Positions 1 to 7,202 of a stretch of DNA of 41,362 bases are shown here, piece by piece. The stretch covers positions 1 through 41,362 of the forward strand of contig CAYLIF010000013.1 in NCBI GenBank assembly GCA_964383845.1. The letters are read 5' to 3'. The DNA comes from JAAZGD01 sp964383845. GTDB taxonomy: Bacteria; Bacillota; Clostridia; Peptostreptococcales; Anaerovoracaceae. How positions within the stretch are numbered: position 1 is the first letter of the stretch; the number at the start of each line of letters is the position of its first letter. A program made the translations under genes and the position numbers. Under the pieces are notes generated by a model. The model searched no databases and was not told the origin of the DNA. It saw only the letters and a program-made list of their open reading frames with translations.

Positions 1-600
1 ATTGGATAAATTATATAAGTCACTAATTGCTTCTTTTACAGTTACCTTGGGCTTCTTATTAAGCTTGTCGAAGTCATAATATATATTATATGTATTTTTG
101 AGGCCTACAAAAAAAGCCATTCTTCTGTTTTGAGGTCCTCCATAATCTGAAGCTAATAAAACTTTTGAGGATATATTATATCCTTCATTGGTTAACAATT
201 CAGTGATTTTATTATTTGCAAACCCATTATTTTTCGTTAAAATTCCTTGTACGTTTTCTATTAGTATAGCTTTGGGTTTTAAAATCTCAACAAATCTTAT
301 AAACTCATAAAACAATTTATTTCGTGCATCAACCTTACCCTTTTGCCACATATTTGCTGTGCTAAAGCCTTGGCAAGGTGGCCCACCTATAATCACATCA
401 ACATTAAAAAAAGATTTAGTTATTTCCTCATTTTTAAGTTTAGAAATATCTATACAATATGATTTTGAATTGGCAAAATTATAATCATGTGTTTCGATAG
501 ACTCTTTTTCAAAATCAATTCCCCCTATAATATCATAGCCCGCTTCTTTAAAGCCTAAACTCAATCCGCCAGCTCCACAAAACAAATCTAATACCCTCAC
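1..600 (-). CDS. Cytosine-C5 DNA methyltransferase, partial (cut by window edge)
   Basis: Transfers a methyl group from S-adenosylmethionine to C5 of cytosine in a specific DNA sequence. The visible part is the N-terminal 200 residues. It opens with motif I (VLDLFCGAGGLSLGF), then motif IV with the catalytic cysteine (IIGGPPCQGFS), motif VI (ILIENVQG) and motif VIII (QNRRMAFFVGL). The target-recognition domain and motifs IX-X lie beyond position 1. I start it at GTG 600 because a GGAG ribosome site sits 8 bases upstream in the decayed regulator region and motif I begins immediately. Such enzymes belong to restriction-modification systems or act as solitary methylases. The partner, if any, would be left of the window. 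It lies downstream of a regulator remnant and an unrecognised two-gene cassette, which fits a defence locus (inference). Confidence 0.93.
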   Translation of the reverse strand, partial: MRVLDLFCGAGGLSLGFKEAGYDIIGGIDFEKESIETHDYNFANSKSYCIDISKLKNEEITKSFFNVDVIIGGPPCQGFSTANMWQKGKVDARNKLFYEFIRFVEILKPKAILIENVQGILTKNNGFANNKITELLTNEGYNISSKVLLASDYGGPQNRRMAFFVGLKNTYNIYYDFDKLNKKPKVTVKEAISDLYNLSN

Positions 601-766
601 TATTTTTTCTCCTCATTTTCTGTTTAAAATTTATTATGTCTCCAATATCACAGTCTAGAACTTTGCAAATTTTTCCTAATTGAATACAAGTTAATATTAT
701 TCTTCCAATCTACCTTGTTATTCTCAAGATATCCACCCTAGCTCTCAGAAACATAGCCACTGTTAT
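548..766 (-). pseudogene. Decayed Cro/C1-type HTH regulator (YozG-like)
   Basis: One reading frame on the minus strand translates to an HTH-like helix region (ITVAMFLRARVDILRI), an in-frame TAG at 710-712, then ILTCIQLGKICKVLDCDIGDIINF. The second half is close to the typical C-terminal half of short Cro/C1 regulators, which read like L-x-T-L-x-K-I-C-K-x-L-D-C-x-x-G-D-I-x-x-F. No start codon with a ribosome site was found and the frame is interrupted, so it is called a remnant. Its 3' end runs in frame into the methyltransferase gene. Small HTH genes of this type often sit directly before cytosine methyltransferase genes, so this was probably the system's regulator (inference). Residue match is from memory of the family, not a search. 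Confidence 0.6.
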
Positions 767-796
767 TTTTCATTATCTAGAACATATTGTAGTTTT

Positions 797-2332
797 TTAA
801 TTATAGCCTATCTTTGATACACCAATAACTCCACGTCTCAAGCATATAATATCTAACGAGTCTGGTTGAATCATTTCAAAACTAAATGTTTCAAACTCAA
901 ATGTTTCCGGCACAAGAGATGTAGGTTTAAATGTTTCATAGTCAAAGCTTTCTATTCCAATATACCTAATCACATCTTCAGGAAGTGAGTAATCTTGATC
1001 AACAAGTCCAAACATTGTAATGCCAGTATCTACACAGAAGGAAATCATTGCTTTGTTCCCAACATTGTATGTAAAAGAACCAAATACTGAGCCCACAAAA
1101 CTTCCGATCATATATCCAATCACAGGAAGTTCGAAAAATACAATTTGTCCTATATGTCCTCCAACTATGGATGATATCATTACAAACATATCTTTAATTA
1201 ATTCATTGGATAATTCTGTTCGAGTTTTTACACCTGAAGCTACTTGATACGAATTTTTCAAAGTATTCATTGCAATTACAGTAACTATTCCTACCATACC
1301 AGGATTTATACCTTTTAGTGTTTCTCCAAGTAGCCCACTCTTACAACATGCAGTAATCGAAGCTGCCACGCTACCACGAATAAAACCCTCTGCGCCACCT
1401 GATACTGCTGCAAACCCAATTTTTTTAAACTGACTTTCCTCAATTTCACCATTTTTTAATAGGTAATCGATTGTTTTATATATTTCAGGGCCGACTCTTA
1501 GCACAATCGAAAGAACCGCTGCACTCATCCCAGCTTTTAATGATTCCTTAATTACTAGCTCGAGGGATAATACATCAGGTGCAGAAATTCCAAAATCATC
1601 ACCTTTAAATTTTCCTTCCTTAGCGATTCCAGCAAGTTTCTCAGCATCCACTTTACTCAAAGTAATTGATTCATTACCTTTATTGTCAGCAATTCTATCT
1701 CTTAGCAAATCTAATGTTTCTTGATAACGATTAACCTGCTCTGGCCGTCTTGCTTCTTCTGTTTTAATCATACGTTCCAACCAAGCGGTTGCATCCGCCA
1801 ATTGGTCATATGGTATGACTCTAATTTGCCCAGAATAGATAGGATCATTTAGAACAGCATCCCCATCGGAATAATTTCTATCTGCCAGGTATTTTTCAAG
1901 ACTTTCTTTGCCGCCTTTGGATTGATATTCATTAAATCTTTGAAAGACACTGACTGCTTGTGCACGAGCACTTTCTTGACCACTTGCGTAATATTTAGAA
2001 CCGAAGTTTTCATTAAAATTACTGGATACATCGACGGATGCAAAATCATTGCTACGTTCAACCGACACTCGATTTTGAGATTCATTTATTGCGGCATTTA
2101 TATTAAATGTGCCTGCATGCCAATATTCAGCAGTATCACCTTTTAGTATTTTGTTGGGGGTTTGTTTTCCAATAAACTCATTTAAAGCTTTTTCAAGTAG
2201 ATTTATTTCCATATTAACAGTATCGACATATGCAACTCTTGCCGAACCAAAATCACCACCATCAAAAGCCCCCAAAATGGCCCCAGCATTTTCTTGATAA
2301 TATTCATATCCTTCTTGAAAGCCAACCGCCAT
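797..2332 (-). CDS. Uncharacterised protein with glycine-zipper membrane segments (second gene of cassette)
   Basis: Function unknown; I do not recognise a named family. Numbering from an upstream ATG at 2338 gives 513 residues, but the ATG at 2332 has GAGG seven bases upstream and is preferred (511 aa). Residues about 60-245 are soluble and charged, with a WHAGTFNI motif and a predicted helical stretch around 180-215. Residues about 260-430 hold several hydrophobic Gly/Ala/Ser-rich segments (near 268-285, 307-330, 346-358, 385-427) with small-residue spacing like a glycine zipper. The tail (463-495) is rich in Phe, Glu and Thr with repeated ETF-like units and ends in RRGVIGVSKIGY. No signal peptide. 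It follows the 213-aa gene with a 2-base gap (or ATGA overlap from 2338), so the two are translationally coupled. A pore-forming or membrane-inserting role is inference only. Confidence 0.75.
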   Translation of the reverse strand: MAVGFQEGYEYYQENAGAILGAFDGGDFGSARVAYVDTVNMEINLLEKALNEFIGKQTPNKILKGDTAEYWHAGTFNINAAINESQNRVSVERSNDFASVDVSSNFNENFGSKYYASGQESARAQAVSVFQRFNEYQSKGGKESLEKYLADRNYSDGDAVLNDPIYSGQIRVIPYDQLADATAWLERMIKTEEARRPEQVNRYQETLDLLRDRIADNKGNESITLSKVDAEKLAGIAKEGKFKGDDFGISAPDVLSLELVIKESLKAGMSAAVLSIVLRVGPEIYKTIDYLLKNGEIEESQFKKIGFAAVSGGAEGFIRGSVAASITACCKSGLLGETLKGINPGMVGIVTVIAMNTLKNSYQVASGVKTRTELSNELIKDMFVMISSIVGGHIGQIVFFELPVIGYMIGSFVGSVFGSFTYNVGNKAMISFCVDTGITMFGLVDQDYSLPEDVIRYIGIESFDYETFKPTSLVPETFEFETFSFEMIQPDSLDIICLRRGVIGVSKIGYN

Positions 2333-2334
2333 AA

Positions 2335-2976
2335 TCATTCCTCACTCAACCCTAAAAATTTACTTAATCCTTTTAGATAAAATAAAAGAATAAGACATGA
2401 ATACTGCTGCTCTTCTATCTTTTTATTATTAGTAAACTTTGCAAACATATTGATTCCCCGTACATGCGCGTTTACTATTGCAACTGGGATTGTTCTCATT
2501 GGCGCCAAGAGATTTTTTATTCCTTTTGCTTCTTCTTTGTCATTTTCATTTTTTAGCTCAGGCAATTCTAATACATCTGATTTTCTTTCAATAAGCTTTG
2601 TAACCTTTGACTGGTTTCCCCTTGCGTACTCAATAAAATTATCATATTCTTCAAAAGAAACAACTTTATCGACAGAAACCACGCCTTGTTTGCCAAGCCA
2701 ACTATATTCCATTCCATATTCAGAAAACTTCTTCTGCATATGTGATCTTTTATCCCTAATTAGTTTACTGTCTCCAATAAATAAAATGTACTGCTCTGAA
2801 GATATCTGCACAGCATTAGCACTATATTCCTTCTCGGCCCACACTTGCGCTGCTACCATTCCATCTTTTACTCCTATAACACCATCGGGCTTGTCATCCT
2901 CAAGGCTTAGAAGTTGAGCCAAAAAATCTCCATAAGGCCTAAGCTTTTCTTCACATACTATAATTAGCTTCTTCAC
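2335..2976 (-). CDS. Uncharacterised 213-aa protein, Rossmann-like N-terminus (first gene of cassette)
   Basis: Function unknown. The ATG at 2991 has no ribosome site, whereas GGAGG lies eight bases before GTG 2976, so the product likely starts MKKLIIVCEEK. The first 90 residues alternate predicted strands and helices (KKLIIVCEE, then a helix, then GVIGVKDGMVAAQVW, then QYILFIGDS), resembling a TIR-like, flavodoxin-like or other Rossmann-type fold. A charged linker (near 140-155) precedes a C-terminal helical part with a hydrophobic stretch (CLILLFYLKGL). No catalytic motif could be assigned. It is directly upstream of and coupled to the membrane-protein gene at 797-2332. A sensor or regulator for that partner is a reasonable guess but is not shown by sequence. 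Confidence 0.72.
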   Translation of the reverse strand: MKKLIIVCEEKLRPYGDFLAQLLSLEDDKPDGVIGVKDGMVAAQVWAEKEYSANAVQISSEQYILFIGDSKLIRDKRSHMQKKFSEYGMEYSWLGKQGVVSVDKVVSFEEYDNFIEYARGNQSKVTKLIERKSDVLELPELKNENDKEEAKGIKNLLAPMRTIPVAIVNAHVRGINMFAKFTNNKKIEEQQYSCLILLFYLKGLSKFLGLSEE

Positions 2977-3130
2977 CAAAATATCCTCCATATTAAAAGT
3001 TCACATTTTCTCTCCATCTGTTATCACCTATTTATTTTTTTACTTGACGAATATACATTCTACAAAGTAAAGTCATTTCCATATCTATATTACACTAATT
3101 CACAAGATTTGCCACTACATAATATTTATC

Positions 3131-3148
3131 ATGGTAAGCATATACCAT
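3131..3148. promoter_or_regulatory. Inverted repeat upstream of the two-gene cassette
   Basis: Half sites ATGGTA and TACCAT flank six bases. It lies about 155 bases before the GTG start of the 213-aa gene, in a 237-base gap that otherwise shows only weak promoter-like AT runs (a TAATAT hexamer near 3091 on the minus strand). It could be an operator or a small hairpin. No binding protein can be named. Confidence 0.3.
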
Positions 3149-3213
3149 TGCTAGTCCCAATTTCGGTACTTACTTTAGTGCAACTAAACCCTTTTTAGGT
3201 TCCTCTTATAATC

Positions 3214-3603
3214 CTAATTAATATTTAACTCATCTAACTCTTTCCCAAGAGACCTTGTAATCTCTGTTACTATTAATGCACTGTAGAGTTTCTCATATCC
3301 AGATTCTAAAGTTTCTGTTTGTATAAGTGGTATTCCTAATTCTTCTGAACAGACTAACCCTGCATTTATAGTCCTATATAGTGCTAAAAATATTGTTATG
3401 TTGTCGTAGTTTTCTGCTATGTCATCTAAATGATTTGCTATTTTGACTTTTACTTCATCGATTAGGTTTTTTCTATTAATTATAGCTTTCTCTATTTTCT
3501 CCCACTCCTTTTCGTATTCGATAGCTGATAAACTTCTAAGATAGCTTTCCTCCTTTTCTTCCATAAACCCACTCATTAATTTTAAAAGTTCTCTTTTAGT
3601 CAT
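3214..3603 (-). CDS. Hypothetical 129-aa helical protein
   Basis: I do not recognise it. The protein is soluble, charged and almost entirely predicted helix; residues 1-60 are Lys/Glu-rich and could form a coiled coil, and a more hydrophobic stretch (ITIFLALYRTINAGLVC) follows. No signal peptide or membrane segment. The start ATG has a strong AAGGAGG ribosome site six bases upstream, which supports a real gene. It has its own probable extended -10 promoter with a roughly 130-base leader. It lies upstream of the two-gene cassette in the same direction but is separated from it by 237 bases, so shared transcription is uncertain. Confidence 0.7.
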   Translation of the reverse strand: MTKRELLKLMSGFMEEKEESYLRSLSAIEYEKEWEKIEKAIINRKNLIDEVKVKIANHLDDIAENYDNITIFLALYRTINAGLVCSEELGIPLIQTETLESGYEKLYSALIVTEITRSLGKELDELNIN

Positions 3604-3740
3604 TTTTTGCCTCCTTTTTCCTCTTCTAAATAAAAAAATATCTTTTTTAAACGTAGCTTATAGAGAGTTTAATTTAATTTCCCTCTATATAAGGAAATTA
3701 GGGATTTTTTTGGGTTACTGATTGGAATTTCAACGTATTT

Positions 3741-3749
3741 ATTATATCA
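3741..3749 (-). promoter_or_regulatory. Extended -10 promoter for the 129-aa gene
   Basis: On the minus strand the sequence reads TGATATAAT, a consensus TATAAT with the TGn extension. No good -35 is present. It lies between the adh terminator and the 129-aa gene, leaving a leader of about 130 bases containing an imperfect AT-rich hairpin. Confidence 0.5.
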
Positions 3750-3762
3750 AATTTCTTTGGGT

Positions 3763-3804
3763 AAATAAAAAAGTCAGGATGTCTAATTTCTTAAACACCC
3801 CAAC
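3763..3804 (-). terminator. Rho-independent terminator of adh
   Basis: On the minus strand a stem of about 14 pairs (including G-T wobbles) closes a GAAA tetraloop and is followed by TTTTTTATTT. It lies 45 bases after the adh stop codon and cleanly ends the adh transcript before the accessory genes. Confidence 0.85.
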
Positions 3805-3848
3805 ATTAATTAAAAGTCTTTCATATATTAGGAACTCAGCTTTTAGGT

Positions 3849-4919
3849 TTATTTGTCGTCATATTTAATTATGACGATTGGCTTAATAAGATCTTTTGGT
3901 TTATTATTCATAAGTTCTAGAGCTTCTTCAACTTTATCTAAACCTTCGAACTTATGTGTAAGCATACCAGAAACATCAAGTTTTCCAGTCATCATAAGGT
4001 TTGCAAGACGTTCTGTACGCATTCGTCCTGCTGGCATAAGGCCACCGACAATTTTGATGTGACCCATTCCAACTCCCCAACCTTCTCTTGGGATCCTAAT
4101 GTATTCACCACTCCCAAGGTAGTTAACATTAGATATGATACTACCTGGCTTTACACAACCAATTATGTCCATAATTGTATCCACATCGCCACCAGCTATT
4201 ATAACTTTGTCAACACCTACACCATTTGTGAGCTTCATTACTTGTTCTTGAATAGAACCTTCTTTGTAGCTGATGATATCAGTTGCGCCGTACTTTCTAG
4301 CAAGAGCCGAACAATCTGGTCTTGTTCCAACACCGATAATTCTTGCGGCGCCCTTAAGTGCAGCACCGGCAACAGCCATAAGGCCAACTGGACCTATACC
4401 TACAACTAGTACATCTTCACCATAAGTAACTTCTGCCATTTCTGCCCCATGGAATCCTGTGGGTACCATATCACATAACATTGCAGCTTCTCCTGGGTCC
4501 ATACCTTCAGGTAAATGTGCTAGGTTCGCATCGGCTTCATTTACGTGAAATCTTTCAGCAAAGACGCCATCTTTAAAGTTAGAAAACTTCCAACCACCTA
4601 GGGTTCCACCTGAGTGTTGAGCAAATCCACGTTGTGCATTAATTGAACCCCAGTCAGGAGTAATAGCAGGGACAATTACTTTGTCTCCAGGTTTGAAATC
4701 TTTTACTAGTTCCCCAACTTCCATTACTTCGCCAACAGCTTCGTGGCCAAGAATCATGTCAGTTCTTTCGCCAACAGCACCTTCGTAAACTGTATGGATA
4801 TCAGATGTACAAGGAGAGATTGCTATAGGACGACAAATTGCGTCAAGGGGCCCACATTTTGGAGCTTCCTTTTCTATCCAACCTACTTCTCCAATCTTCT
4901 TCATTGCAAAACCTTTCAT
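3849..4919 (-). CDS. adh: Zinc-dependent NADP(H) secondary alcohol dehydrogenase
   Basis: Interconverts secondary alcohols and ketones (for example isopropanol and acetone) with NADP(H), in the cytoplasm. The 356-aa sequence is collinear with the Thermoanaerobacter brockii and Clostridium beijerinckii enzymes (start MKGFAM, CTSDIHTVYEGAVGER, WKFSNFKDGVF). Zinc ligands expected in this family are present: Cys37, His59, Glu60 and Asp150. The Rossmann glycine motif is GIGPVG at 174-179. The NADP-phosphate pocket residues Gly198, Arg200 and Tyr218 are conserved, with Thr in place of the usual Ser199. The start has a TAGGAGG site. It is monocistronic, with its own terminator, and diverges from an aldo/keto reductase gene with which it shares a control region containing a CRP/FNR-like palindrome. 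Physiological substrate is inferred from family. Confidence 0.95.
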   Translation of the reverse strand: MKGFAMKKIGEVGWIEKEAPKCGPLDAICRPIAISPCTSDIHTVYEGAVGERTDMILGHEAVGEVMEVGELVKDFKPGDKVIVPAITPDWGSINAQRGFAQHSGGTLGGWKFSNFKDGVFAERFHVNEADANLAHLPEGMDPGEAAMLCDMVPTGFHGAEMAEVTYGEDVLVVGIGPVGLMAVAGAALKGAARIIGVGTRPDCSALARKYGATDIISYKEGSIQEQVMKLTNGVGVDKVIIAGGDVDTIMDIIGCVKPGSIISNVNYLGSGEYIRIPREGWGVGMGHIKIVGGLMPAGRMRTERLANLMMTGKLDVSGMLTHKFEGLDKVEEALELMNNKPKDLIKPIVIIKYDDK

Positions 4920-4961
4920 ATCAAACCTCCTATTTAAATTAAGAATTAATTATAATTTGTT

Positions 4962-4977
4962 TGTGACCATTGTCACC
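4962..4977. promoter_or_regulatory. CRP/FNR-type palindrome in adh promoter
   Basis: TGTGA-N6-TCACC, very close to the classical CRP/FNR-family operator TGTGA-N6-TCACA; the inner part GTGAC-CATT-GTCAC is a perfect inverted repeat. It lies just downstream of the predicted adh -10 (4985-4990), overlapping the likely transcription start, where binding would repress. The regulator is not in the window. Confidence 0.5.
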
Positions 4978-4984
4978 TATGTAA

Positions 4985-5013
4985 AGTTTATAACTTAATC
5001 GTTAGAGTGTCAA
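4985..5013 (-). promoter_or_regulatory. Predicted adh promoter
   Basis: On the minus strand TTGACA (5008-5013) is followed after 17 bases by TAAACT (4985-4990). The -35 is perfect and the -10 matches four of six positions. It would give a leader of about 60 bases before the adh start. Confidence 0.6.
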
Positions 5014-5034
5014 GAATCTATCAATCTATTTCAT

Positions 5035-5048
5035 AGCACATACGTGCT
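5035..5048. promoter_or_regulatory. Inverted repeat between divergent promoters
   Basis: AGCAC-ATAC-GTGCT, a perfect 5-bp inverted repeat lying between the adh -35 (5008-5013) and the -35 of the aldo/keto reductase (5086-5091). Position suits a shared operator for both genes, but no regulator is known. Confidence 0.35.
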
Positions 5049-5085
5049 TATTTGCATTTTCGATTTTCTGTTATATTGGGATTTC

Positions 5086-5114
5086 TTGCGAAAACTCCCT
5101 GAATAAAGTAAAAT
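5086..5114 (+). promoter_or_regulatory. Predicted promoter of the aldo/keto reductase gene
   Basis: TTGCGA (5086-5091), 17-base spacer, TAAAAT (5109-5114). The -10 matches five of six consensus positions; the -35 is moderate. It lies about 65 bases before the ATG. Confidence 0.5.
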
Positions 5115-5177
5115 TAAGTGATTTTAGTTGAGAATCTCTAGTTTTGGAGTTAAGTAACATATTTTTGGAGGCTTTTG

Positions 5178-6134
5178 ATGGATAAGAAAAAATTGGGAAA
5201 TACAGATTTAATGGTTACTCCTGTTGGCTTTGGGGTGCTAACCGTGGGAGGTTCACAAATGAACCTTCCTGTTGATGAAGGTGCAGCCGTTTTGCGTTAT
5301 GGTCTTGAGCGTGGGATTAACTTTCTTGATACTGCTCAATACTATGAGACTTATCCTTACATAAAAAAAGCCCTTAAAGGCAGTAAATTCGAGCCTGTTA
5401 TTGCTTCTAAGTGTTTGGATTTAAGTTATAAAGCTATGGAAGCTGCTATTGTTGAAGCTCAAATAGAAATGGATAGAGATGTTATTGATATTTTTCTTCT
5501 TCATGAGGTAAGGCATGAAGGAGATTTTCTTAATCGTGCCGGGGCCTGGGAGTGTTTAAATGACGCTAAGGCAAAAGGGATAGTTAGGGCAATTGGAGTA
5601 TCAACTCATCACGTAGATGTGGCAATGGAGATGGCCGATGTCCCAGAATGCGATGTCCTCTTCCCTCTTATCAACTTTCAGAGTTTAGGTATTCGCAAAG
5701 GTGGAGGCCTTGGGAGTAAGGAAGAAATGGAAGCAGCAATATCAAAGAATGCTGCTAGGAATTGTGGAGTCTTTTTGATGAAGGCTTTTGGTGGCGGCAA
5801 TCTAACAGGTTCCTATCAAGAGGCCTTAGATTATGTGTATGGTATTCCTGATGTTGCTTCTGTAATGATTGGCTTTGGGAAAACCCGTGAGGTTGATGAT
5901 ATCTTTGATTACTTGGAAGGCAGGATGCCCAAAGATTATTCTCCTGATGTATCCTTTAAGGTGATTCATATAGATCAGGGAGATTGTGAAAGCTGTGGTA
6001 ACTGCCTTACTCGTTGTCCAAACCATGCAATTTTCATAAATGAGAGAGGTTTGGCTGAGATTGATGAATCGAAGTGTCTTACTTGTGGCTACTGTGCCCC
6101 TGTTTGTCCAGCAAGGGCAATAATAATGTGGTAG
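5178..6134 (+). CDS. Aldo/keto reductase fused to a 2[4Fe-4S] ferredoxin domain
   Basis: Predicted oxidoreductase of the aldo/keto reductase superfamily carrying its own electron-transfer domain. Residues 1-260 form the TIM-barrel part, with the expected catalytic tetrad Asp51, Tyr56, Lys78 and His109 (from FLDTAQYY, ASKC and LLHE). Residues 265-318 are a bacterial ferredoxin with two CxxCxxCxxxCP clusters (Cys270/273/276/280 and Cys300/303/306/310). I start it at ATG 5178, six bases after GGAGG, rather than at the adjacent TTG. It diverges from adh and ends four bases before mnmA on the opposite strand, with no terminator between. Fused proteins of this type are common in anaerobes, but their substrates are mostly unknown, so none is given. 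Confidence 0.92.
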   Translation: MDKKKLGNTDLMVTPVGFGVLTVGGSQMNLPVDEGAAVLRYGLERGINFLDTAQYYETYPYIKKALKGSKFEPVIASKCLDLSYKAMEAAIVEAQIEMDRDVIDIFLLHEVRHEGDFLNRAGAWECLNDAKAKGIVRAIGVSTHHVDVAMEMADVPECDVLFPLINFQSLGIRKGGGLGSKEEMEAAISKNAARNCGVFLMKAFGGGNLTGSYQEALDYVYGIPDVASVMIGFGKTREVDDIFDYLEGRMPKDYSPDVSFKVIHIDQGDCESCGNCLTRCPNHAIFINERGLAEIDESKCLTCGYCAPVCPARAIIMW

Positions 6135-6138
6135 TGTT

Positions 6139-7188
6139 TTAGCCTTCTATAATCCCACCGCCTAGGACAAAGTCTCCTAGATAAAATACTATGGATTGTC
6201 CTGGAGTTGGTGCTCTTTGAGGCTCATCGAAGATGGCCTCTATTTTATTGTCTTCTATTGGCCTTATAAAAGCTGGAGCTGGCTTTGCTGCGTATCTTAG
6301 TTTGGCATCAACTCTTAATCCCTCAAAGGGAATATTAAAGATATTGTCTTTTGATACAACCCGATATTTAAATAAATCTTGTTCGTCTCGGGAGAGAACT
6401 ATTGTATTGTCCTCTGTGTTTATCCTATTTACATACATTGGTCGACCAAAACTTCCGCCTAAACCTTTTTTCTGGCCAATTGTGTAGTAAATAATACCCT
6501 TGTGGGGACCTAATATATTACCCTCTTCATCAATAAAGTTGCCTGGTTGGGATTTGATTCCCTTTGATTCAAGGAAGCTTATATAGTTATCCCCTTTTCC
6601 AATAAAGCAAATCTCTTGGCTGTCTCTTAAAGCGGCGTTTGACAGATCCTTTTCCCTTACTAAGGCCCTTACATCTTCTTTGTGGGGAATGTCGCCTAAG
6701 GGCATAATTAGCCGCATTAGAACACTTTGTGGCAACCTATATAGGATATATGACTGGTCTTTCTTGGAGTTTACTCCTCGTCTTATGAACCATGCTTTTA
6801 AATCCTGGTCAAAGTAGGTTCTGGCATAGTGGCCTGTTGCAATAAAAGGTGCTTCCATTTCATCTGCCACATCTAATAGAGATTGAAATTTGATTAGTGG
6901 ATTACAAATCACACAAGGATTTGGTGTTCTTCCATGGGAATATTCTTCAAGGAAATCTGACACTATTTTCTCTGAAAACTCTTTTGAGGCATCTTTATAG
7001 ACAAAGGGAATTTCTAGTTCCTTTGCTGCTTGCTGTGCCTTTAACATTTCAGTATTTTCGTCTCCCGTCATATCTAAAAAAAGGCCTATAACATCCAAGC
7101 CCTTTTCTTTTAATAACAAAGCAGCGGCAGTACTGTCGACACCGCCGCTTAGCCCTAATATTACTTTATTTGCATCTTTTAAACTCAT
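6139..7188 (-). CDS. mnmA: tRNA-specific 2-thiouridylase MnmA
   Basis: Thiolates C2 of the wobble uridine in tRNA Lys, Glu and Gln using ATP and persulfide sulfur. The PP-loop ATP motif SGGVDS is at residues 14-19. The two catalytic cysteines are Cys92 in PNPCVICN and Cys194 in SQEICFIGKGDN. The central tRNA-binding part and C-terminal beta-barrel (ending FYLGDFVLGGGIIEG) are complete; 349 aa is the usual length. It follows iscU by 14 bases and nifS before that, so the operon provides the sulfur donor and the acceptor together. The ribosome site (GGAACGAG) is weak. Confidence 0.96.
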   Translation of the reverse strand: MSLKDANKVILGLSGGVDSTAAALLLKEKGLDVIGLFLDMTGDENTEMLKAQQAAKELEIPFVYKDASKEFSEKIVSDFLEEYSHGRTPNPCVICNPLIKFQSLLDVADEMEAPFIATGHYARTYFDQDLKAWFIRRGVNSKKDQSYILYRLPQSVLMRLIMPLGDIPHKEDVRALVREKDLSNAALRDSQEICFIGKGDNYISFLESKGIKSQPGNFIDEEGNILGPHKGIIYYTIGQKKGLGGSFGRPMYVNRINTEDNTIVLSRDEQDLFKYRVVSKDNIFNIPFEGLRVDAKLRYAAKPAPAFIRPIEDNKIEAIFDEPQRAPTPGQSIVFYLGDFVLGGGIIEG

Positions 7189-7202
7189 ATTTCTCGTTCC
7201 AT

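Noticed and set aside
2984..3120. Sigma-54-like TGGCAAATCTTGTGA before the cassette
   Set aside because: Spacing and the -12 GC dinucleotide do not match the consensus.
3664..3715. Plus-strand hairpin AATTTCC / GGAAATT followed by a T run
   Set aside because: It looks like a terminator on plus, but no plus-strand gene lies upstream. It is more likely incidental structure in the leader of the 129-aa gene.
4919..5177. Rex (NADH-sensing) operator in the adh control region
   Set aside because: The Rex consensus TTGTTAA-N4-TTAACAA is not present; TTTGTTTGTGACC shares only a few bases.
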